NCBI RefSeq assembly: GCF_005889745.1 | Contig: NZ_VCKZ01000001.1 | Coordinates: 38,944 to 102,943, forward strand | Reading direction: 5' to 3' | Source: Actinomadura geliboluensis | GTDB taxonomy: Bacteria; Actinomycetota; Actinomycetes; Streptosporangiales; Streptosporangiaceae | DNA length: 64,000 nt | Shown: positions 26,273 through 35,192 of the stretch, one piece after another | How positions within the stretch are numbered: position 1 is the first letter of the stretch | Layout of the letters: each line of letters starts with the position of its first letter | Program-made: the position numbers and the translations under genes | The notes under the pieces: generated by a model | Databases searched by the model: none | Seen by the model: the letters and a program-made list of their open reading frames with translations, nothing else | What the model was told of the DNA's origin: nothing

Positions 26273-26287
26273 CACCCGCAGCGGGTG
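26273..26287. promoter_or_regulatory. inverted repeat CACCC-N5-GGGTG, site 1
   Basis: CACCCGC-A-GCGGGTG is a perfect 7-1-7 palindrome 70 bp upstream of the SHOCT gene. Read as CACCC-N5-GGGTG it matches the sites at 26402 and 30687. Probable operator of a shared local regulon; the regulator is unknown. Confidence 0.5.
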
Positions 26288-26401
26288 GCTTTCGCAAGAG
26301 CAGCGCACTATCGCTCCGCGCGACTCGACGGTAGGCCGGCGCCACTGCGGGAAGGCCGTCCCCAAGGGGGACTCGGTTACGGCTCCTGTCGGCGGACGGG
26401 C

Positions 26402-26418
26402 TCACCCCATGCGGGTGA
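26402..26418. promoter_or_regulatory. inverted repeat TCACCC-N5-GGGTGA, site 2
   Basis: A perfect 6-5-6 inverted repeat 64 bp before the DUF2252 start, in the promoter region shared with the divergent SHOCT gene. It has the same arms and spacing as the site at 30687. Confidence 0.5.
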
Positions 26419-26481
26419 AGCGGCCCGTCTGCGACATCGCCGAGGATGCCGTTCGTGCTTCTGACGAGAGGGGTTCCGCCC

Positions 26482-27882
26482 ATGACCACCATCGGTGCCG
26501 CCGTCCAGACTCCGGCGGAGCGGGCGGCCCACGGGAAGCAGGCGCGCGCCGAGGTGCCCCGTTCGAGCCATGGGCGGTTCGAGCACGGCGAGCGACCCGA
26601 TCCGGTCGGCATCTTGGAGTCGCAGTCCGCGGCGAGGGTTCCGGAACTGGTGCCGCTCCGCTACGGCCGCATGCTGGAGTCGCCGTTCCGCTTCTACCGG
26701 GGCGCCGCGGCGATCATGGCCTCGGACCTCGGCGCCGCGCCCCGCACGGGGCTCACGGTGCAGCTGTGCGGTGACGCCCACATGCTGAACTTCCGGCTGC
26801 TCGCCTCCCCCGAGCGGCACCTGATCTTCGACATCAACGACTTCGACGAGACGCTCCCCGGCCCGTGGGAGTGGGACGTCAAGCGGCTCGCCGCGAGCCT
26901 GGCCATCGCCGGCCGCGCCAACGGGTTCTCCGCCCGGCGGCGCGCCGCCGCCGTGCGGGCGTGCGTGCGGAGCTACCGGGAGCGGATGCGCGAGTTCGCC
27001 CGCATGCGCATCCTCGACATCTGGTACGCGCAGGACAGCGCCGACGATCTGGACTCGATCCGGGCGGACCGGCTGAGCGGCGGCGCCCGCCGGCGGTTCT
27101 CCGCGGCGGCCGACCGGGCACGCACGCGGACGAACCTGCAGGCCGTCGCGAAACTGACCCGATTGGAAGGGGGCGTGCGGCGGATCGTCCCCGACCCGCC
27201 GCTCGTCACTCCGGTCCGGGACCTGCTTCCCGGGGAAGAGGGCGCCGGGACGGCGGAGATGCTGGGCCGGCTGATCGAGGACTACGGCCGCAGTCTCTCC
27301 GCCGAGCGGCGGGCCCTGCTCGGGCGCTACCGCGTGGCCGACATGGCGCGCAAGGTCGTCGGGGTCGGCAGCGTGGGCACCCGCTGCTGGATCGTCCTCA
27401 TGCTGGGGCGGGACGACGACGATCCGCTGCTGCTCCAGGCCAAGGAGGCCGGCGCGTCGGTCCTGGCCCCGTACACCGGCCCGGCCGGCTACGCCGACCA
27501 GGGCGAGCGCGTCGTCGCCGGGCAGCGGCTGATGCAGGCCGCGAGCGACATCTTCCTCGGCTGGGAGACCGCCCGGGGGATCGACGGCCGGCGCCGCGAC
27601 TTCTACGTCCGCCAACTGCGCGACTGGAAGGGCATCGCCCGGCCGGAGACCATGACGCCCGGCGTCATGACGGCCTTCGGCCGGATCTGCGGCGCCTCGC
27701 TGGCCCGCGCGCACGCCCGTTCCGGGGACCCGATCGCCATCGGGGCCTACCTCGGCCGCGGCGACGTCTTCGACCGGGCGCTCGCCGTGTTCGCCGAGGC
27801 CTACGCCGACCAGAACGAACGCGACCGCGAGGCCCTCGCCGAGGCAGCGCGCGCCGGACGGGTCCCCGCGGAAGCCGCATGA
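26482..27882 (+). CDS. DUF2252 family protein
   Basis: A 466-aa protein of the DUF2252 family, widespread in actinomycetes and distantly related to kinase-like folds. Landmarks: PLRYGRMLESPFRFYRGAA, LCGDAHMLNFRL (with the conserved GDAH), FDINDFDETLPGPWEWDVKRL and a C-terminal DFYVRQLRDWKG. No membrane segment. Biochemical function is unknown; the GDAH and DINDFDE motifs suggest a phosphotransfer-like active site. ATG 26482 is chosen since the conserved region begins soon after. It is followed 87 bp later by an efflux pump on the same strand. Confidence 0.88.
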   Translation: MTTIGAAVQTPAERAAHGKQARAEVPRSSHGRFEHGERPDPVGILESQSAARVPELVPLRYGRMLESPFRFYRGAAAIMASDLGAAPRTGLTVQLCGDAHMLNFRLLASPERHLIFDINDFDETLPGPWEWDVKRLAASLAIAGRANGFSARRRAAAVRACVRSYRERMREFARMRILDIWYAQDSADDLDSIRADRLSGGARRRFSAAADRARTRTNLQAVAKLTRLEGGVRRIVPDPPLVTPVRDLLPGEEGAGTAEMLGRLIEDYGRSLSAERRALLGRYRVADMARKVVGVGSVGTRCWIVLMLGRDDDDPLLLQAKEAGASVLAPYTGPAGYADQGERVVAGQRLMQAASDIFLGWETARGIDGRRRDFYVRQLRDWKGIARPETMTPGVMTAFGRICGASLARAHARSGDPIAIGAYLGRGDVFDRALAVFAEAYADQNERDREALAEAARAGRVPAEAA

Positions 27883-27969
27883 CAGGCCACCCGCGCGAAG
27901 CACCCGGGGTGTAACGCGGGCAGGCGGAGTACGGGCGGCGACGCGGACACGGCGTATCGGAGGCACGCG

Positions 27970-29580
27970 ATGGGACGATGGGGGCCGCTGCTCGCACTGG
28001 CGACCGCGCAGTTCGTCATGGTCCTCGACCAGTCGGTCATGAACGTCTCGATCAGCACACTGGTGGACGACTTCGACACGACGGTCCCCGCGATCCAGGC
28101 GGTCATCACCCTGTACTGCCTGGTGATGGCGATGTTCATGCTGACCGGCGCCAAGATCGGCGACATCATCGGCCGGCGCCGCGCCTTCGTCACCGGGCTG
28201 GTCGTCTACGCCTGCGGATCGGCGCTGACCGCGGCCGCCCCGACCCTGGCCGTGCTTGCGCTCGGCTGGTCGATACTGGAGGGCATCGGCGCCGCGTTGG
28301 TCCTGCCCGCACTGGTCGCCCTGGTCGCCGACAACTTCACGGGACGCGAGCGCGCGGCCGCCTACGCCGTGATCGGCGGGGTCGCGGGCGCCGGGATCGC
28401 GGTCGGGCCGATTCTCGGCGGCTGGGCGACGACCGAGCTGACCTGGCGGGTGATCTTCGTCGGCGAGGTGGTGCTGGTCCTGCTCATCCTGCCGGCGGCG
28501 CGCCTGCTGGCGGAGTCCGCCCGCGGCCGCCCGGCTCCCCGCCTCGACCTCGTCGGCACCGCGCTGTCGGCCTGCGGAGTCGGGACGGTCGTGCTCGGCA
28601 CCCTGCAGTCCAGCACCTGGGGCTGGGTCCGGCCGAAGGACGCCCCGGTCGAGCCGTTCGGCCTGTCGCCGACGCTGTTCGTCATCGCGCTCGGCGGGAC
28701 GCTGCTCTGGGCCTTCACGGCCTGGCAGCGGCACCGCGAGCACGCGGCCGGCGATCCCCTGCTGCACCTCGACCTGCTGACGTCGCCGCCGCTCCGGGCC
28801 GGGCTGATCGGCCTGTTCACCCAGAACCTCATCCTCATGGGCGTCTTCTTCGTCATGCCGCTGTACCTGCAGCTCGTCCTCGGCCTCGACGCGCTGGAGA
28901 CGGGCGTCAGGATGCTGCCCGTCTCCGTCATGATGTTCGCCGCCTCCGCGGCCGGATCCCGGCTGTCGTCGCGGCTGTCGGTGCGGGCGATCGTCCGGAC
29001 CGGCCTGGTGCTCACCGGCGGAGCGGTCCTGGCACTGATGGCGACCGTGCGGCCGGACCTGGCGGGCCTCGCCTTCGCGCTCTCGATGGGGGCGCTCGGC
29101 ACCGGCATGGGACTCATGGTCTCCCAGCTCGGGAACCTGGTGCAGTCCTCCGTCGGCGCGTCCGGCCGGGCGGAGGCGGGCGGCCTGCAGTACACCGGCC
29201 AGCAGCTCGGCTCCTCGCTCGGCATCGCGCTCATCGGAGCGATCGTCCTCGCCGGCCTGACCGGCGCGTTCGTGTCGAAGGTCGGCCAGGACGAGCGCAT
29301 CAGCGCGCAGGTCGCCGAGCAGGTCGGCGTGGCCGCCGGCGGCGGCGTCGACTTCGTCGCCACCGGCCAGATCCGGGCGGCCGCGCGGAAGGCGGGCCTC
29401 GACGGCGCCACCGCCGAGGCCCTCGTCGACAACTACGGGAAGGCGCAGATCCTGTCGCTGAAGGCGGGGCTGCTGGCCACCGCGCTGCTCGTGCTGGGTT
29501 CGCTGGCGTTCACCCGCGACCTCCCGCGCACGCCGACCGCGCCCGGTAACGGACCAGCCGGCCGCAGCCGGCGGCGATGA
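27970..29580 (+). CDS. MFS transporter, DHA2 family (EmrB/QacA type, 14 helices)
   Basis: A 536-aa drug:proton antiporter. The first helix holds VLDQSVMNVSISTL, characteristic of DHA2 pumps. Motif A between helices 2 and 3 reads GAKIGDIIGRRRAF, and motif C in helix 5 includes GGVAGAGIAVGPILGGW. A GGAGG site precedes the ATG. No repressor is adjacent; a CACCC-G-GGGTG palindrome at about 27900-27912 lies in the upstream gap. The substrate is unknown, and detoxification is the usual role. Confidence 0.92.
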   Translation: MGRWGPLLALATAQFVMVLDQSVMNVSISTLVDDFDTTVPAIQAVITLYCLVMAMFMLTGAKIGDIIGRRRAFVTGLVVYACGSALTAAAPTLAVLALGWSILEGIGAALVLPALVALVADNFTGRERAAAYAVIGGVAGAGIAVGPILGGWATTELTWRVIFVGEVVLVLLILPAARLLAESARGRPAPRLDLVGTALSACGVGTVVLGTLQSSTWGWVRPKDAPVEPFGLSPTLFVIALGGTLLWAFTAWQRHREHAAGDPLLHLDLLTSPPLRAGLIGLFTQNLILMGVFFVMPLYLQLVLGLDALETGVRMLPVSVMMFAASAAGSRLSSRLSVRAIVRTGLVLTGGAVLALMATVRPDLAGLAFALSMGALGTGMGLMVSQLGNLVQSSVGASGRAEAGGLQYTGQQLGSSLGIALIGAIVLAGLTGAFVSKVGQDERISAQVAEQVGVAAGGGVDFVATGQIRAAARKAGLDGATAEALVDNYGKAQILSLKAGLLATALLVLGSLAFTRDLPRTPTAPGNGPAGRSRRR

Positions 29581-29589
29581 CCGGCGCCG

Positions 29590-30129
29590 TCAGTGAGTGA
29601 GCACCACCTTCAGCGCGACGATGAGCAGGCCGAGAACCAGGTTGACCATCCCCGACACGACGATCAGCCGGACGCCGGCATCGGCCCGCCGCCAGGCGGC
29701 CACGGTCCATCCGACCTGCCCTCCGAGGGCCGTGAACAGCGCCGTCCAGGCGGCTGCACCGTCGGACAGACCGGCGGCCCAGCAGGCGAAGGCCGCCGCC
29801 GCGGGCGGTACGGCCGCCTGAGCCAGCGGCCACTCGCGCCGGCCGACCGACCGGATCTCCGGCCAGTTCACCCGCAGGCCGTGCTGCCGGTCACCGGCGA
29901 GGCTCGCGTACACGTGCGCCAGCCAGAAGACCAGCCCGGTCGCGAGCAGCAGCGCGATGAGCGTCGGGGCGGACGCCGGCTCCTGCCGGGGGCTCGCCCC
30001 CACGACCACCGACGCGGCCAGCAGCGACCCGTACACGGCCCCCGCGTAGTCCGCGCGCTCCCTCTCGTCGAGCCCGGCCGTCCTTCGCCGCTCGTCAACC
30101 CGCCGCCCGTCCACTGGGCGCCGCCGCAT
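29590..30129 (-). CDS. small integral membrane protein
   Basis: A 179-aa protein with an Arg-rich N-terminus (MRRRPVDGRRVDERRR) and four or five hydrophobic segments: SLLAASVVVGA, IALLLATGLVFWLAHVY, AAVPPAAAAFACWAAGL, WTALFTALGGQVGWTVA and a final VNLVLGLLIVALKVVL. It is not assigned to a named family. The ATG at 30129 lies 47 bp after the stop of the DUF7144 gene, so the two are probably cotranscribed from the promoter near 30.65 kb. Its 3' end faces the MFS gene 10 bp away. Confidence 0.75.
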   Translation of the reverse strand: MRRRPVDGRRVDERRRTAGLDERERADYAGAVYGSLLAASVVVGASPRQEPASAPTLIALLLATGLVFWLAHVYASLAGDRQHGLRVNWPEIRSVGRREWPLAQAAVPPAAAAFACWAAGLSDGAAAWTALFTALGGQVGWTVAAWRRADAGVRLIVVSGMVNLVLGLLIVALKVVLTH

Positions 30130-30175
30130 CAGGCCGGTTCCGCGCGCTGCTCGGCGGACGGTGTTCCGCTGAGCG

Positions 30176-30628
30176 TCACCGTCGCGGGTAGCCCGCATGT
30201 TCGGCGGCGCGCCGGCCGTACACGCACAGCGCCCAGATCACGGTGACGTCCAAGGCGATCATGACCACCGACCACACCGGGTAGTAGGGCAGGAACAGGA
30301 ACTGGGAGATCGCGTTGACCACGGCGAAGGCGACTCCGATCGCCCGGGCCCACGCGTGGCCGGTGAAGACGAACACCCCGGCGACGGCGACGAGGATGCC
30401 GAGCCCCAGATGCGTCCACCCCCACGCGGACACGTCGAAGTCGTACACGTAGCGGGGCGTGACGACATAGAACTGGTCCCGCAGGATCGCGGCCAGCCCT
30501 TGCAGGGCCTGGAACGACCCGATCAGCACCATCATCACGCCGGCGAAGACCGCGAAGCCGGTCGCCCAGCCGCCGGCGGGCTCGGTGTCCGCACCGGGGC
30601 CCGGCCGGGTGGAAATCCGCTGTGACAT
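30176..30628 (-). CDS. DUF7144-type four-helix membrane protein
   Basis: A 150-aa protein with four membrane helices and the pattern GFAVFAGVMMVLIGSFQALQGLAAI, then YDFDVSAWGWTHLGLGILVAVAG, GHAWARAIGVAFAVVNAI and YPVWSVVMIALDVTVIWAL. This matches a small membrane family common in actinomycetes near SHOCT and stress genes. An AGGAGG site precedes the ATG. Two copies of the TCACCC-N5 repeat lie 35-75 bp upstream. Confidence 0.85.
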   Translation of the reverse strand: MSQRISTRPGPGADTEPAGGWATGFAVFAGVMMVLIGSFQALQGLAAILRDQFYVVTPRYVYDFDVSAWGWTHLGLGILVAVAGVFVFTGHAWARAIGVAFAVVNAISQFLFLPYYPVWSVVMIALDVTVIWALCVYGRRAAEHAGYPRR

Positions 30629-30662
30629 GTGAACCTCCTCATTCCATCGATCACTCGCAGAA

Positions 30663-30735
30663 TCACCCGGCGGCGGTGCTGTGGGCTCACCCTCGGCGGG
30701 TGAACTGGAAACGCCTCAATCACCCGCCGCGGAGG
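30663..30735. promoter_or_regulatory. cluster of three TCACCC-N5-GGGTGA-type repeats
   Basis: One perfect copy (TCACCC at 30687-30692, GGGTGA at 30698-30703) is flanked by two imperfect copies starting at 30663 and 30720. Copies are spaced 24 and 33 bp apart, between the divergent DUF7144 and small-membrane-protein genes. This looks like a multi-site operator for one regulator. Confidence 0.55.
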
Positions 30736-30848
30736 ATGCGACCCGATCTGCGGAAACGGTGTCATTCCGGTACCGGCCCCAGCCAGGACGGACGAGCCGT
30801 CCAGGGGCCGGAGTCCAGACGTCGTACGAGAGCGTGGGAGGAGCGACG

Positions 30849-31022
30849 ATGTCGACGACATCCCCGAGGACGGGAGGAACCGTCCCTGATCGCAGGCAGG
30901 GCACGATGCTCGTCGCCCTGACCTGGCTGTTCGGCCTTTGGTTGATCACCTGGGGGATCATCAGCGTCCTCGTCACCCTGTGGATCCGGCACGCCGGCCG
31001 GCAGGCCGCGTCCGCACGGTGA
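30849..31022 (+). CDS. 57-aa single-helix membrane protein
   Basis: A short protein with one membrane helix at about residues 25-46 (ALTWLFGLWLITWGIISVLVTLW) and a basic tail. A strong GGGAGGAG site precedes ATG 30849; longer starts lack one. Its TGA overlaps the next ATG (TGATG), so the two are translated together. Unknown function; located opposite the DUF7144 gene across the repeat cluster. Confidence 0.65.
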   Translation: MSTTSPRTGGTVPDRRQGTMLVALTWLFGLWLITWGIISVLVTLWIRHAGRQAASAR

Positions 31023-31327
31023 TGCCGCGATCCCGCGATCCCGCGACCGGCGGGCCGAGAGGAGGCGATGTGCCGGCATGGGGCCACGGCGCACCGCATG
31101 CGACGTGGGACTACGAGATAAGGATCAAGGGGCGGGTCGGCGAATCGCTCCGGCTCGCCTTCGAGGAGCTCAGCGTCACGCTCAACCCCGGCGAGACGGT
31201 GCTGCGCGGCCGGGGACTGGACCAGGCGGCCCTGTACGGAATCCTGGACCGGGTCCAGGCGCTGGGGTTCGAGCTGGTCGCGGTCCGCCGGCTCCCGGTC
31301 CGCCGGCTCCCGCCCACTCCGCCCTGA
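31022..31327 (+). CDS. 101-aa conserved-type protein, unknown function
   Basis: A soluble 101-aa protein coupled to the preceding ORF by a TGATG overlap. The core (YEIRIKGRVGESLRLAFEEL, a beta-rich middle, then LYGILDRVQALGFELVAVRR) reads as a small alpha/beta domain with a turn-and-helix resembling ligand-binding regulatory folds. No catalytic motif. A Pro/Arg tail (RLPVRRLPPTPP) ends it. It may act with the membrane partner as a small signalling pair; that is conjecture. Confidence 0.6.
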   Translation: MPRSRDPATGGPRGGDVPAWGHGAPHATWDYEIRIKGRVGESLRLAFEELSVTLNPGETVLRGRGLDQAALYGILDRVQALGFELVAVRRLPVRRLPPTPP

Positions 31328-31398
31328 CTCGCGGGCTCAGGGACGTCCGCGCGCTTCAGGACGGGCACGTTTCAGGACGGGCCTGCCTCAGGGCGGGG

Positions 31399-34052
31399 TC
31401 ACAGCAGCCGGTACCGGCGTGCGCGGCGGACCGCCTCGCCCCGGCGGGTCACCGCGAGCTTGCGGTAGATGTTCCTCAGATGGGTCTTCACGGTGTTGAC
31501 CGAGAGGTACATCTCGGTGGCTATCTCTTCCGTCGTCAGCATCTTGGAGAGCAGGGTCAGCACCTCCAGTTCCCGCCTGCTCAGCGACCCCACGACGGCG
31601 GGGGCGGCGGCTTCTCGGCGGTCAGGGAGCACTCCCATGCCGAGTTGTCCGAGGAACCGCCGGTGCGGCTGGAAAAGCTCCGGATCCCGGTGCAGCACGG
31701 GGAGCAGCCAGCCGCGCGCCCTGCGAACGGCAGCCCGATCTTCTCGCGTTCGCCCAGGCGCAGCGCGCGCTCCAGCGAGCGGCGGCCCCGTGATCGGTCC
31801 TCCTCCCGGTAGGCCAGGCAGGCGTCCAGCAGCCACGCGTCCACCCGGACGGCGGCCGGTGCGGACGGCTCCATCAGCACGGGACGGACCGCCCGGGACG
31901 CCGCCGCCGGGTGCCGCTCATGCAGATGGACGCGGGCGAGCGCGACCGCGCCCTCGGCACCGCCGGCGTCGCGGGCGGCATCCCTCGCCTCCGCCGGCGC
32001 GTCGCCCGCGAGGTGCGCCTCGGCCTCGGCCAGCCGCACCCGGCGCCGGAACCACGGCATGCCGGCGGCGTCCCCGCCGATGGCGTCCAGCACGGCCAGC
32101 GCCCGGTCGGGCCGGCCGGCGGCCACCTCCAGGCGCGCGGTGAGGAGGTCATGCAGGGCGGAGAGGAGTGCGTCGGGAGAGTCGGCGTTCGCCGTCCGGC
32201 CCTTGTCCAGTTCGTCCCGCGCCTCGTCCAGGCGGGCCTCCTCCAGTGCCACCCAAGCGCACGCCAGATGAACCGCCGCGACCCGCCGCCCGGCGGGACC
32301 GGTGGAGATCTCGGGCAACTGCGCCGCCGCCGACATCAGCCGGGCCGCCCGGCGGAAGCCGCCCTGGAGCGCCCCCGCCAGCGCGAGCCCGCCCAGGCAC
32401 CGGCGATGCTGGAGATCGCCGCCGGCCTCGGCGGCGGGCAGGGCGCGCTCGAACTCCTCCTCGGCCCGCCGGAGCCGCCCGGCGCGCAGTTCCAGGAGGC
32501 CATGCGCGTAGCCGACCAGTGCGTCCAGTTCCGGCAGATCGTGCTGCGCCCCGTACGGGAGGGCGTCCAGCGACCGGTCCAGGTCGTGGACGAGGTCGCG
32601 GAGGTCCGCCTGCCGCTCCGGGCAGGCGGCGACGAGCCTGATCACTCCCGCCGCCAGCCGCGCCGGGATCGCCTGGTCGTCGGGCAGTTCCGCCAGAAGG
32701 TGCTCCGCCCGGGTCAGGTGCGCCGCGCGCCCCGCGTCGTCTCCCTGGTCCAGCGAAACCGCGGCGGCCACGAGGTACGGCTCGGGTCCAGCGGCTCCGG
32801 CGAGAGCACGGTCCGGGAGATCACCGAAGAGCGGGAGGATCGCCCGGCCGTCCGACAGGCCCAGCACACGGCCGATCGCCAGACCGTCGACGATGAGCCG
32901 GGAGGCGTAGGCCGGGTCTCCGGCCAGCACCGCGTGCCGAGCGGCCTCCTCGAGCGACCCGGCGCGGCTGAACCATTCCGCCGCACGCCGATGCAGCATG
33001 GCCTCATCCGCCGGATGCTCTTGGCGCAGCGTCAGGTTCAGGGCCGCACCGAGCACCGAGTGGAAGCGGTACCACCCATGGGCCACCGGCAGGACGAAGG
33101 CATTCTCGCGCACCAGATTCGCGAACAGTTCACCCGTGTCCGGTCCGGCGAGCTCTGCCGCCAGTTCCGCGTCGAAGCTCTCCACGACGCTGAGCCTGAG
33201 CAGCAGCCGGCGGACCGCGGGGGGCTGCACGTTCAACACCTCCGCGACGAGGTAGTCGACGACGGCGTGGTCGTCCCCGGCGAACGCGGCGGCGAAGCCG
33301 TCGGGATCCGGATGGCCCTCCATCGTCATGGCGGCCAGCCGCAGACCGGCCGCCCACCCTTCGGTCCGGTCGCGCAGGGCGCTGACCGAGGCCGGAGTCG
33401 CCGGCACCCCGTGGTGGGCGAGCAGGGTGCGGGTCTCGCCGTCGTCGAAGGCCAGATCCGCGCTCCGGATCTCGACGAGTTCACCCGTCAGCCGGTAGCG
33501 GTGCAGGGGAAGGGGCGGGTCGGTCCGGGAGATCAGCACCAGCCGCAGCACCGGACCGGCCCCTTTGAGGACGCGCGCCACGTCGCGAGGAAGATCGGAG
33601 CCGGCCGGCGGATGGAAATCGTCCAGCACGAGGACGACCGGGGCCGCACGGCCGGACAAGGCGAAGATGAGCCGCGCGCAGAAGATGTCGTGCCCGCGCT
33701 CCGAGGGCCGAGGGACATCGGCCACTCCCGCCTGTTCCAGCGCCGCGGCCACGAGACTCCAGAACGCGGCCGGACGGTGGTCCGCCTCGTCCAGGGAGAC
33801 CCAGGCGACCGGCCCGGGCCGGCGCCCCGTGGTCGCCCAGGAGGCCACCGCGACCGACTTCCCCGCGCCGGGAGGTCCCGTCACGACCGTGAGCGGGCCG
33901 CGTGTGCCCTTCTCGAGCCGCTCCATCAGACGTTGCCGGGTGATGAACCAACTGCGGCGGCCGGGCACCCGCACCTTCGCCGCCGAGATCGGCGACGGTG
34001 CCCTGGGACGCTCGCGATCCGAAGCAGGATCTTGCGGCAAGGCTTCGTTCAT
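31399..34052 (-). CDS. MalT/LAL-type LuxR-family ATP-binding regulator, frameshifted
   Basis: A roughly 884-aa STAND-type regulator split by one frameshift. The N-terminal frame (34052 down to about 31725) has Walker A GPPGAGKS at 59-66, Walker B VVLVLDDFH at about 142, a winged-helix region and a long TPR-like sensor domain. The LuxR helix-turn-helix (LSRRELEVLTLLSKMLTTEE, then YLSVNTVKTHLRNIY) lies in the -1 frame near the C-terminus. The frames join at 31720-31729, where one missing base would account for the break. Without it the protein lacks its DNA-binding domain. ATG 34052 has a GGAGGAGG site. It is the only regulator in the 26-34 kb island. Confidence 0.85.
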
Positions 34053-34272
34053 GATGCCTCCTCCCCCACGTGCAAGAGGCCCCACAAGAGAACGGAAAAG
34101 CAACAAAGTCGAACATAACGGTACCTAGCGGAATCTTTGCGCTTATCTACGGCAAACCAATATGTATGGAAAGGGACCGGGGGCACCGTCGCGGCTCCCT
34201 CGGCGACGTCCCACCCCTTTGGCCACGGTCACCGGATGCCCCCGGCCCTCCTCCCGTCGCCGTGGCGGCACG

Positions 34273-35175
34273 ATGACATCCACATCGCGGCCCGATCCGG
34301 TACCTGTCCGGCATCCTGGCCGTCGCCGCACCCATCGCCGCCGCGTCGTACTACATCGCGCTGGGTCTGCTGTGGGCCGTCCTCGTCTTCGCCGCCTTCT
34401 CGGCCCTCACCGTGCTGACCGGACGGGCCGCGCTCTCAGCCGGCGGCCCGGTGACCGTCCCCGCACCCGTACCGCCTCCGCGGCACCCGGTGGTCTTCAT
34501 GAATCCACGCTCCGGCGGCGGCAAGGTCGAACGGTTCCACCTGGCCGAGAAGGCACGAGAACTGGGCACCGACGCCGTGACCGCCGGCGCCGCCCGGCAC
34601 GATATGCCGTTGGTCGTCCCGGCCGGAACCCGCAACCACTTCGCCCTCGACCTCGGCCGCATCGCGGGCCGCGCCTTCGTGAACAACGCCTCCTTCGGCG
34701 CCTACGCGGCGATCGTGCAGAGCCCGGCATACCGCGACGGCAAGGTCCGCACCAGCCTCCGACTACTCCCCGAACTGCTGACCCACCACCAGGGGCCGCG
34801 CCTGAGCGTCCGCGCCGGCAACGTGCTCATCGAAGCTCCGCAGGCCGTCCTCGTCAGCAACAACCCGTACCAGGGCGGCGACCCTACGGGATTCGGACGC
34901 CGCGAGCGGCTGGACGCGGGCGTCCTCGGCGTCCTGGCCGTCACCGTGGACAGCGCGGCGCAGGCCGCCGGTCTGCTCCGCGGCCGACGCGGCCGCGGCC
35001 TTTCCATGCTGACGGCGAGCGAAGTCGTCATCGACTCCGAGAGCGGCGAGATACCGGTCGGTGTCGACGGTGAAGCGCTCACCCTGCCGACACCCGTCAT
35101 CTGTGGAATACAACCGGGCGGGCTCCGCGTCCGGGTGCCGTGCGACCACCGCAGGACACCGCCCCACCTTCCCGC
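34273..35175 (+). pseudogene. diacylglycerol/sphingosine kinase-like gene with internal deletions
   Basis: The open frame contains FMNPRSGGGKVERF, PAGTRNHFALDLGR and FVNNASFGAYAAIVQSPAYR, the hallmarks of actinobacterial diacylglycerol-kinase-like proteins, preceded by two hydrophobic segments (SGILAVAAPIAAASYYIAL onward). The stretch that should hold the catalytic GGDG motif is missing: the sequence jumps from the AREL helix to VVPAGTRNH. A second block after DLGR is also missing. Both deletions keep frame. The probable ATG at 34273 is in a different frame from the body. It is almost certainly inactive. Confidence 0.75.
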
Positions 35176-35192
35176 CCGGCGGCTATTTGAAT

